From Ianthella basta (taxonomy: Eukaryota; Porifera; Demospongiae; Verongiida; Ianthellidae): a DNA stretch of 64,000 nt. This document shows positions 21,801-58,667 of the stretch, in pieces. Both the position numbers and the translations under genes were made by a program. The notes beneath the pieces were generated by a model. That model was given only the letters and a program-made list of their open reading frames with translations. It was not told where the DNA came from and searched no databases. Numbering within the stretch: the stretch's first letter is position 1; every line of letters starts with the position of its first letter. Where the stretch lies: assembly GCA_964019415.1 (NCBI GenBank), contig OZ025873.1, positions 591,125-655,124 of the forward strand, read 5' to 3'.

Positions 21801-22044
21801 CCTCAAGGACATGAAAGCAGAGGCCCTTTGTGTGAAGCTGGCACTCAAGGGTGTCATCCCAGAAGAGGTTGAGACAGACATCACCAGAGCAAGGAGCACA
21901 GGTGAAGCGAACCTGATCCTCTACCGTCACCTCCAGAAGCAAGGCAGTGAGGCAAACCTTAGGCAGCTGTGTGAGGTAGCCAGCATGGAGAAGGGCTATG
22001 GCAAGATGAATGAGTTGGCAGGGAGGATTCTAGAGGAGTTGTGA
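10126..22044 (+). CDS. Gene 2: multi-exon protein ending in a CARD-like domain
   Basis: Predicted exons are 10126-10190 (ATG at 10145), 10839-10871, 13423-13593, 16862-17032, 17778-18002, 18595-18765, 20025-21082, 21203-21266, 21422-21604 and 21767-22044. All join in frame, phase 1 apart from the large-exon exit. The product has a variable start, an 11-residue charged segment, four CARD-like modules, the duplicated domain of about 350 residues, Ser/Pro and basic linkers, and a C-terminal helical domain different from the Death domain of genes 1 and 3. The terminal domain has CARD-like spacing (inference). Death-fold signalling is the likely role. The stop is followed by a conserved 3' flank that repeats at 63312. 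It is the only gene of this family other than gene 3 that appears complete with the full plan. Confidence 0.7.
10191..10838. repeat. First intron of gene 2, with GT/GC-GT tract
   Basis: Closely matches 28293-28818. It includes an interrupted (GT)n/(GTGC)n tract at about 10451-10612. The same flank also appears next to the tract at 30070-30326. Confidence 0.65.
10839..10871 (+). CDS. 33-nt charged exon of gene 2
   Basis: A phase 1-1 micro-exon encodes [11 protein letters not shown] between ctatgcag and gtatgt. Orthologous exons at 28819 and 30883 encode LREEEEERKKK and a close variant, which supports the call. A charged linker helix is likely. Confidence 0.6.
10872..13422. repeat. Large intron of gene 2: block S then block P
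   Basis: 10957-12487 matches block S and 12488-13422 matches block P. A (GT)n tract is at 11113-11192 and the (TTGAA)n tail at about 12668-12688. No exon was supported. Confidence 0.6.
13423..13593 (+). CDS. Module exon d3 of gene 2
   Basis: 171-nt phase 1-1 module with [19 protein letters not shown] and [14 protein letters not shown]. Two possible acceptors lie 9 nt apart (tcctcag ending 13413 and ggcag ending 13422); both keep frame. The second restores the usual module length, so it was chosen. Confidence 0.65.
13594..14875. repeat. Intron block Q, copy 3
   Basis: Third copy of block Q. It holds the hammerhead-like motif at 14241-14279 and ends in an inverted repeat (14813-14864) followed by CGGCTAG, after which block S resumes. 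The terminal hairpin plus CTAG resembles a Helitron 3' end; a matching 5' end was not located. Confidence 0.5.
14876..16861. repeat. Intron of gene 2 with partial block S, (GT)n and 66-bp tandem repeat
   Basis: 14876-15290 is a partial block S. A (GT)n/(GTGC)n tract is at about 15813-15867. At 16081-16225 a 66-bp unit starting TAGAGCACAGCAAAG is repeated about 2.2 times. The remainder is unrecognised, and no exon was supported before d4. Confidence 0.6.
16862..17032 (+). CDS. Module exon d4 of gene 2
   Basis: 171-nt phase 1-1 module, [20 protein letters not shown], with the second helix [17 protein letters not shown]. It starts the series of closely spaced modules in gene 2, whose introns share one unit of about 0.8-0.9 kb. 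Confidence 0.68.
17778..18002 (+). CDS. Module exon d5 of gene 2 (long-loop form)
   Basis: 225 nt, phase 1-1. Compared with the 171-nt modules, 18 extra residues ([18 protein letters not shown] region) sit in the loop after EECRRL, while both helices are unchanged. Exon d11 of gene 3 carries a related but shorter insertion. Confidence 0.68.
18595..18765 (+). CDS. Module exon d6 of gene 2
   Basis: 171 nt, phase 1-1, [20 protein letters not shown]. The exit differs from its sisters: CTTGCAA|gtacga instead of CTTGCAG|gta, so the junction codon with the large exon becomes Arg rather than Gly. The donor is weaker than in the other modules. Confidence 0.6.
18766..20024. other. Intron of gene 2 with homopolymers, no gene seen
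   Basis: Unrecognised sequence with a poly-G run of about 21 nt near 19416-19436 and a poly-C run near 19791-19805. The approach to the large exon ends in a tatccatctccag acceptor. No supported exon or RNA gene. Confidence 0.5.
20025..21082 (+). CDS. Large exon of gene 2: duplicated domain of unknown family
   Basis: Phase 1 in, phase 0 out (GAG|gtgagg), about 352 residues. It is paralogous to 5967-7021 and 54136-55334 over its whole length. Two related halves are again seen, with [20 protein letters not shown] and [18 protein letters not shown] at equivalent positions, each followed by C-x2-E/R-GV-(Q/V)P and a YY-(I/V) strand-like stretch. Conservation between paralogues is highest in the [13 protein letters not shown] to REHFSPWD segment. 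I do not recognise the family. Confidence 0.75.
21203..21604 (+). CDS. Linker exons of gene 2
   Basis: Exon 21203-21266 (Ser/Pro/Thr-rich, phase 0-1) and exon 21422-21604 (basic, phase 1-1, KRKGKHR and [10 protein letters not shown] patches) match those of gene 1 almost base for base. The nested CTGCAG|GTAGTG donor is kept near 21548. Confidence 0.63.
21767..22044 (+). CDS. C-terminal CARD-like domain exon of gene 2
   Basis: Terminal exon of 278 nt after gacactgacag, phase 1, encoding 91 residues: [61 protein letters not shown] and LAGRILEEL. Five to six amphipathic helices with L-x3-GVIP and LY-x-HL spacing resemble CARD or other death-fold domains, but no signature residue is decisive. The same exon ends gene 4 (63034-63311). 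Confidence 0.7.
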
Positions 22045-22730
22045 GAATCCAATCCTGAATGGACTTTCTTGGCTAACTCTAGTATTGTAGAACTTGCATC
22101 ACTGACTTTCCAGCTGGTGCACATGTGTGTGTACGTAGTTGACAGTTGTTATTAACCCTCTCGATACATTTATTGCTTTTTGCAATGTTTACATGATTTC
22201 TTGTCCTAGCTGCACATCCGTCAATCACAGATCTGATTGCATGATGTGTGAATTAGATTCATGTGCAATGATCATGCAAATTAATCATGCTGCCCATTCA
22301 GTTTGTATCATTTAATATTGCTTTGACCTGTCAGAGATACGCAGTACTGTGCTCTGTATATGTGCAGCTGGACAAGAGTCAGAACTCACTGCATGTATAG
22401 CTTAAATATAGTGTGCTAGCTTGTAGCTATGGTACAGTGTCTGCCTGCGATTTGGGCACGTGATTCCCAAGTACGTCACACTATGGGCTATTTATAATGC
22501 ATTCAATTGTGTAGCTAACAGTATAAATTTGCAACACGCACGAGCACGTGGGAGAGAGCCCGCCAATATTCCCTCTCCCTCTCTCGTCTGTCTCCTCCTC
22601 TTCGCCTGTCCATGGATCTGTAGCTCCGGCAGTCCTCCACTCGCCCCCTTTAGCTTTCATCCCCTCTGAGAAGAAGGACATCTTGTAATCCTGCCACCGA
22701 ATACAAGTGCATCTACTCGGGCGGGGGGAA
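22045..22730 (+). promoter_or_regulatory. Intergenic region and importin beta-1 promoter/5' UTR
   Basis: The region from the stop of gene 2 to the importin start codon is repeated at 63312-64000. It contains GGCTATTTATAATGCATTC near 22487, a possible TATA-like element about 240 nt before the ATG, and a CT-rich stretch near 22563-22670 typical of a leader. Promoter activity is inferred from position only. Confidence 0.45.
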
Positions 22731-25323
22731 ATGGCGGAACTGACGCAGGTTCTGGAGTGGACAGTCTCTCCAGGTGAGAGGAGAGACACAGTCGAAGTGT
22801 TGTAGGGAGCTGCAGTGGTTGGGGAAGGCAGTGTACATGTGTGTCCACCGCCACATCAACACCTCGTGCTGTGAAGTGTGCAAATGTGTGTCTTCTGGTG
22901 TTAAGAGTGTGTGTAGCTTTGAGTGCTTGAAGTGGTTGTCAGCCCGAGCTAGTCTCTGTGGCCCTGTCTAGGGAGCAGATACACACTGGAGGAGGGGGAG
23001 GTAACAAGAGCGGACCAGCCACACCCAAACACGTGATTGCATGTATGAGTGGATGATCTGTTGTGTTTACCTGATCTGTGTCGCAGTGGGCTACTGCAGC
23101 ACTGTGTGTGTGTGGGGGGGGGGGGGGGGAGTGGAGCATGTGTTGTGTATGCACTGTACTGCACACGCTTCTACATGTTGTGAGAAAGGAGTAGTGAAAC
23201 ACTCTTTGAGTTCCATGAATTTATCCTGTGCTGGCTGTGAACACAATTGGACTGCTCAGGCAGATCACCAAACAGTGCAGTTGGACACAATGGCTTAATG
23301 CAATGCAATTATGACATTTATGACAATACATTTGTGACCTCCCATTTTGTGGGTGAGCACTGATCCAATCTCCCCTCCTCCTCCCCCTCCCCCTCCCCTC
23401 CGTTGACCTAGCTGTGTGCATGTATGTTTGTGTCTGAGTGTGAGTGCTAGTCTATGACACTAGTAGTGACACTAATAGGACAACAGTTCATGCCACAGTG
23501 TCATCCAGAGAGAGGGGGCGTGTCTTCATCGGTGTGATGATGAACACACATGACGATACCTTACATCCATGCAGTGTGGCTAATGGGAGGATAGCATTTA
23601 TGACAACTGATTAGGAGTAGTTTCACTTTGTGTGGTTACTTGTGTGCCCTCACCTGCTGTGAGCGTGAGCTGACACCACCAGTAGAGTAATTGTGGTAGG
23701 GTGTCCCAGTCTGTGATGTAGCTGGTGTGTTATCACTCAGATAGTTGACTATTGAGTTATACTTGGTCTGCTTGTTGTGATGGGTGTACAGAACAGATAG
23801 TGTTAGTGTGTTGAGGAGAGGTGGATGGGTTGAAAGCACTATAGGGACTGTACAATCCACCAACCCCAGTGTGGTGTGATCACTTTTGTTCACCTTCTCT
23901 CCCCCTCTCTCTCCTCTGTTGTGCAGACAATGCTCAACGCCAGGAGGCCCAGACATTCCTGAAGCAAGCAGAGACCCAGAGCCTGGTGTGTGTGTGCATG
24001 TGTGCAGTAGTTGAGTACTGTGGCTTACATCAGTGACAACCAAACTGACTGGTAGCGCTGTATTCTGCACTGAGTGAGCTAGCCACCACCTCAGTCACAT
24101 CTCACTGTTCACTACCTGTGGGTCACCAAACATCAGAGTGGAGTAGTCCAGACCCAGCCTGTGTGTGTATGGCTCAGCCAGATGTGGTCCAATGGTGCTG
24201 GTGGTACTAGCTTGTGTGTCTAGGTGGGCTGTGGGTACACTGGTGCATACCATGGACCTTGTGTGTGGCACATTCCTGTGGGTGACCCCAGTGTGGGGGG
24301 CGCTAGGCTTCACACATAGGCACACTGATGTTGGCTGTATACACACATGATACAAGTTGGACATGTGCTGTGTTGGGTGCAACACATGTGGGTACAAGTG
24401 GATAGGGTGGTGGTGTGTGACACTATTGGGGGTGCATGGAGTGCTATTTGTCCAGGTTGTACCCAGAGTGAGGATGTGGTCCTGCCTGCAGTGGTGGTCA
24501 GTGCTCTCTGAGTTGTGTGCTGCCTAATGCTGCATGCTCACACATGTGCCCCACAAGGTGGACTGGCCAACAGTGGCACACTAGCACCCTGACATGCTCT
24601 CTCCCACTCTCACCCTTCCAGCCCCAGTTCCTGTTTGCCCTGGCCCAAGTCCTTGGCAACAACGCGGCTTCCCCCGTTGCACGGTCGGCTGCTGGACTGT
24701 ACCTAAAGAACTGCCTCCACTCAAAGGACGACACCACCAACCTCCAGCTGCAACAGAGGTGGCTGCAGATTGACCCACAGGCACGACTAGAGATCAAGAA
24801 AGTGGTATGTATGTGAGGAGGGCATTGTGTGGAGGTAGCTCAAGGAGACCTGACCCGTGTGTGGGGGACATGATTAGTGAGATCAGTCTCTGATCTTGGT
24901 CTTAACTGTAGCTGTCACTGTCCATGTGCTGTGCCACTCCCCCTCCCCTCCCCCTCCCCCTCTCCGTAGGTAGTGAATACTCTTGGTACAGAGCCAACCT
25001 CCCCATCTACAGCAGCCCAGGTAAGTGGGTTGGTGTACAGGCAAGGACACCTTCCCTCCCTCACAACACAGCACACACACACCAGACTGGCGACATGTAG
25101 TGATGGCTAGTGACTGTGTGCTACTGCCTGTCACCCCTCACCCCCTGTCCCTTCTCCCTCGTCCCTTGCACAGTGTGTGGCTGCTATAGCTTGTACAGAG
25201 CTCCCAGTGGGCCAGTGGCCTGAGGTCATTGACGGCCTGGTCGGCCATGTCACTGGTGAGCAGGCTGTGGAGAAGCTCAAGGAGGCTTCCCTGGATGCCA
25301 TCGGGTACATCTGCGAGGACATT
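22731..25323 (+). CDS. KPNB1: Importin subunit beta-1, first five exons (3' part missing)
   Basis: Exons 22731-22773, 23927-23985, 24622-24804, 24970-25020 and 25174-25323 join in frame (phase 1 once, then phase 0) to give about 162 residues. They begin [14 protein letters not shown] and include [44 protein letters not shown] and [14 protein letters not shown], which match the N-terminal HEAT repeats of importin beta-1. Importin beta binds Ran-GTP and cargo or importin alpha for nuclear import; the N-terminal HEAT repeats bind Ran and nucleoporins. The gene then stops: no later HEAT exon follows 25323 in the window, which continues with a minisatellite and an orphan Death-type exon. It is probably a truncated copy; the intact gene may start at the end of the window. 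The introns rule out a processed copy. Confidence 0.85.
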
Positions 25324-25395
25324 GTGAGTGACTGACACACCTCTGCTAGGTCTGCCTCTGCATTCACTGCTGGCAGTGGTTGTCTTTAGAGTCCC

Positions 25396-26006
25396 AACTG
25401 TGCAGTGGTAAGGGTGGGACGGTCACTGCAGTGGTAGGGGTGGGACGGTCACTGCAGTGGTAGGGGTGGGACGGTCACTGCAGTGGTAGGGGTGGGACGG
25501 TCACTGCAGTGGTAGGGGTGGGACGGTCACTGCAGTGGTAGGGGTGGGACGGTCACTGCAGTGGTAGGGGTGGGACGGTCACTGCAGTGGTAGGGGTGGG
25601 ACGGTCACTGCAGTGGTAGGGGTGGGACGGTCACTGCAGTGGTAGGGGTGGGACGGTCACTGCAGTGGTAGGGGTGGGACGGTCACTGCAGTGGTAGGAG
25701 TGGGACGGTCACTGCAGTGGTAGGGGTGGGACGGTCACTGCAGTGGTAGGGGTGGGACGGTCACTGCAGTGGTAGGGGTGGGACGGTCACTGCAGTGGTA
25801 GGGGTGGGACGGTCACTGCAGTGGTAGGGGTGGAACGGTCACTGCAGTGGTAGGAGTGGGACGGTCACTGCAGTGGTAGGAGTGGGACGGTCACTGCAGT
25901 GGTAGGGGTGGGACGGTCACTGCAGTGGTAGGGGTGGGACGGTCACTGCAGTGGTAGGAGTGGGACGGTCACTGCAGTGGTAGGGGTGGGACGGTCACTG
26001 CAGTAG
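25396..26006. repeat. 26-bp minisatellite, about 23 copies
   Basis: Tandem array of a 26-bp unit (GGTAGGGGTGGGACGGTC then ACTGCAGT) with few substitutions, mainly GGGG to GGAG and GGGA to GGAA. It lies directly behind the last importin exon. The high identity implies recent expansion or homogenisation. Confidence 0.95.
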
Positions 26007-26194
26007 GAGGTAGTGTTTGAGTGTGTGGTACAATGAATGGTGTATGCACCTACGTACATACTTATATAAGGTGTGCGTGTATCTGGGTTGTGTCTGTGTC
26101 AGTGAGTGCAGTCTAGTGCAGTGAAGGTGTGTTTAACGTTATATACTTCACCTCTAGTGCAATGCAACACAGTGTATAGCATACAAGCTGCAGT

Positions 26195-26327
<133 letters not shown>

Positions 26328-26368
26328 ATTAGTTCATGACCACTCCACATCTATTGTCATACCTACAG

Positions 26369-26586
26369 GTATCCACATTGGCCTTGATGACAAGCCCTCT
26401 CTGAGTTACCTTCTCACTGTCACTCTGCACACAGTTGCCATCCAGTGGGAAGAAGTGGTCGCTCACCTTGGTATTGAGCAGTGCCTGGTGGATATGGTGA
26501 AGAAGAATAACCCTCATTGTTGTCGGGATGATGTCAAGGCATTCTCAGCGCTTGGCTGGCTTGTAAGGCCAACACTGGCAATGTGA
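26369..26586 (+). pseudogene. Orphan Death-domain-like terminal exon
   Basis: After an acctacag acceptor, a phase-1 frame of 72 codons ends in TGA. It shows LTVTLHTVAIQWEEVVAHLG, then IEQCLVDMVKKN and AFSALGWLVRPT, the order of the first Death-domain helices with both Trp positions, but it stops before the last helices. It cannot be read in frame from the preceding importin exon (phase 0 against phase 1; phase 0 meets TGA within a few codons). Block T and gene 3 follow, as after the Death exons of genes 1 and 3, so it is probably the remnant of a further Death-type gene. Confidence 0.5.
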
Positions 26587-28209
26587 AGAGGTGTTGGCGC
26601 TTTGTGTTGGTAGCACTTGCGAGGAGCGGTTACTGGGAGCTGGCGTGGCAGCTGAGGGCTAGCTCAAAGGAAGCTGCCCACTAGAGCTTGACAGCAGTTA
26701 ACACAACTGGTCCAACTTGTAGCCTACTGAACATGTTCTATATCATAACGTGTAGTGTGAGCTGATCTTATACACTTAATGCATTGGAATTGTTTTCTTC
26801 ACATGACACACTGCAGTACTTCTCTGTACCTCTCTCTGTGTGTGCATGTCTCCTCTCAACTGCTCCCCTTGAAGTGGTGGGTGTATGTATAGTGCACACA
26901 ATAGTGTGCTTCTATGGTGTATGGTTAGTCCATGTGCACATGGGTATGTGTTGAGGTGGTCTGTTTGGCTCTGCTCCATGCCCTCCAAGTCACTCCAGTC
27001 TACAGGACAATACACCACCACCTCAGGTGACTGCTGTCTGAAGTGGACACTCTTCCACACAGTGCCAGCTACTGTGCACTTCATCCCCCAGGCCTCCTGT
27101 ATGGACAAAGGGACAAGACATGCACAGCTATTGAGCAAATGGGCATATTGGGATTGAATATTAATAAGGCAGGCTGCATCACGTGATGCATAATGGTGGT
27201 CACGGCGAATTTGATTTGATGGTGTGATGATGTGTTTTGCTCAGGTGTTTCCCCTTCAATAGTACCCTGCTTTCTGACTGTTGTCAGACAGGGTTGTCAG
27301 AATGGCACTTCCTCTAGCTCCCCTTCCCCTTCCCCCTAGCTATTCCACTCGATTTCCGGTTCCTTTCATCTGGAGGAACCTACTTTCCATTATTATCCGA
27401 GGTTAGTTGATAAGTACAGAGTTGTCTCCCTCACAGAGTAGTCCTACTCTGAAGTGTGTGTGTAGTAAAAGGTACCAGTGTCACAGTAGAGTGGCTGAAT
27501 GTGGTCAACAAAGTGCTCCACAAAGAGTCAGTTCACAACCTCACTTCCAGTGCAGTTATCCTCTTATAGTGTATCAGAGTCCTTAGAGTGTGTCAGTCAA
27601 GTCTTAGCTGAGCCCCTCACTCACCAAACACTCACAAACTGTGTCAGTTAGTCCCAAGTGAAATGTATTTGGTTAGAGGCATGTATGCCATAAACCATCA
27701 GGTGTTGCCTCTACACACACAGCAAACTCTGAGCACATATTGTAGAAGCCAAAGTGTTGCATTTCCATCATGTCTGTTGAAGTGCACAGAGCCAGCATGC
27801 CTGCTTAGGTTAGAGGTAGTCAGCAAATGGAAAGTTGTTGAAACACTCCATAAGTAATGGAATCCCTTGCTAGCATGCTAAGGTGTAACCATGGCAACAA
27901 GACATCAGTGGGAGGAGTTTAAAGCCATCATTTCTCAGTTGTCCGATTATTGTCTCTGAATGATCAGAGCAGTCCCACAGGTGGAGTTGATCTGTGCTGA
28001 CAGTCCATGAAAGTAGAGTGAATGCACTGAGTGTTGTAATGAGAGGAATGTGTTATTGCAGTTGTGTTCTGCAGTGGTCAGTGCTAGCATGACACAGAGT
28101 GAATGAATGTCTATCTTTGGTACATTATACATTAGAATTGTAATGAGTTCTGATGTAGTGAGTGAGTGGTAACTAGTACTAGCAATGAATTGTGTTCAAT
28201 TCTCTACAG
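26587..28209. repeat. Intergenic block T, copy 2 (before gene 3)
   Basis: From about 26840 this matches 8600-10125 and 57250-58667. It should contain the transcription start of gene 3. 26587-26840 is unrecognised. Confidence 0.6.
27245..27401 (+). other. Candidate leader exon of gene 3
   Basis: Between cag and gttagt, this segment differs strongly from its counterparts at about 8945-9340 and 57638-57838 although both flanks are conserved. It has an ATG at 27302 whose frame, if spliced to 28210, ends in a TGA overlapping the main start (ATGA). This suggests a 5' UTR exon with an upstream ORF. Untested by transcript data. Confidence 0.35.
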
Positions 28210-56868
<28,659 letters not shown>

Positions 56869-58667
56869 AGGTATGTTGAGGATTCCAGTATGTTGTCAGT
56901 GTAGTCTACTGTGACATGGTTTGAGGCCACAGATCTGTTCCTTACTCCATCTACACATGTGGAGAGTTCTGCCTCACTGCATGCCACTCAATCTCTGTCC
57001 ATTTTGTTCCCTCATTCTACAGTAACAGCTCACTCCTCTCACAAACTGTCACTGCTAAAGGGAGTAGCTAGATATGAATGTAATAACTGCAGACTATCAG
57101 TTTATACTGTAGTGGTGTGTGTATACATACACTAATTCTTGTACTCGTCATTTCATGCGTACATTTTGTTGTATTTTAGCCATCATTTTATTTGATGTGT
57201 CCAGTTCTATTGATTTGTGTCAATCAGTATGTATTGTTACAATCAGAGCATGTCTCCTCTCAACTGCTCCCCTTGAAGTGGTGGGTGTATGTATAGTGCA
57301 CACAATAGTGTGCTTCTATGGTGTATGGTTAGTCCATGTGCACATGGGTATGTGTTGAGGTGGTCTGTTTGGCTCTGCTCCATGCCCTCCAAGTCACTCC
57401 AGTCTACAGGACAATACACCACCACCTCAGGTGACTGCTGTCTGAAGTGGACACTCTTCCACACAGTACCAGCTACTGTGCACTTCATCCCCCAGGCCTC
57501 CTGTATGGACAAAGGGACAAGACATGCGCAGCTAATGTGGGAGAGGTCGTATTGGGATTGAATATTAATAAGGCGGGCTATTACGTACGTATATCACGTG
57601 CACGATGCAATCGTTATCGATTTCTTTGTTCATGCAGGTGTTTCCCCTTCTATAGTGAGTGGTGCGTTCTGACTGTTGTCAGAATGGCATTTTCTTCCAT
57701 TTCCCCTTGGCCTCGCTATTTGGAGACTGCAGTAGAACCTATTTCGCCTCGAACTCGCTATGTGAATCTTGTAGAACCGACTCCGTTTCCCTTTTCCAAT
57801 CCCTTTCTGGCGGAACCTACTTTCCGTTTTTATCCGAGGTTAGTTGATATGTGCTGAGTTGTTTTCCTCACAGAGTAGTCCTACTGAAGTGTGTGTGTAG
57901 TAAAAGGTACCAGTGTCACAGTAGAGTGGCTGAATGTGGTCAACAAAGTGCTCCACAAAGAGTCAGTTCACAGCCTCACTTCCAGTGCAGTTATCCTCAA
58001 ATAGTGTATCAGAGTCCTTAGAGTGTGTCAGTCAAGTCTTAGCTGAGCCCCTCACTCACCAAACACTCACAAACTGTGTCAGTCAGTCCCAAGTGAAATG
58101 TATTTGGTTAGAGGCATGTATGCCATAAACCATCAGGTGTTGCCTCTACACACACAGCAAACTCTGAGCACATATTGTACAAGGCAAAGTGTTGCATTTC
58201 CATCATGTCTGTTGAAGTGCACAGAGCCAGCATGCCTGCTTAGGTTAGAGGTAGTCAGCAAATGGAAAGTTGTTGAAACACTCCATAAGTAATTTTTTTT
58301 TAAGTATATAAGTAATGGAATCCCTTGACAGCATGCTAAGGTGTAACCATGGCAACAACACATCAGTGGGAGGAGTTTAAAGCTGTCATTTCTCAGTTGT
58401 CTGATTATTGTCTCGGAATGATTAGAGCAGTCCCACAGGTGGAGTTGATCTGTGCTGACAGTCCATGAAAGTAGAGTGAATGCACTGAGTGTTGTAATGA
58501 GAGGAATGTGTTATTGCAGTTGTGTTCTGCAGTGGTCAGTGCTAGCATGACACAGAGTGAATGAATGTCTATCTTTGGTACATTCTACATTAGAATTGTA
58601 ATGAGTTCTGATGTAGTGAGTGAGTGGTAACTAGTACTAGCAATGAATTGTGTTCAATTCTCTACAG
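56869..58667. repeat. Intergenic block T, copy 3 (gene 3 to gene 4)
   Basis: Matches 8222-10125 over its length apart from the leader-exon segment. It should contain the gene 4 promoter. Confidence 0.6.
57638..57838 (+). other. Candidate leader or first exon of gene 4
   Basis: Between catgcag and gttagt. An ATG at 57684 opens 51 codons (MAFSSISPWPRYLETAVEPI, Pro-rich onward) ending in phase 2, which would continue in frame through TGTGGCACAG to the conserved ATG at 58687. In gene 3 the equivalent frame is shifted, so this may be a 5' UTR exon instead. Confidence 0.35.

Noticed and set aside
22731..25323. Processed pseudogene of importin beta-1
   Set aside because: Four introns with proper GT-AG borders and intact frames.
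25396..26006. CRISPR-like array
   Set aside because: Units are contiguous without spacers and the genome is animal; it is a minisatellite.
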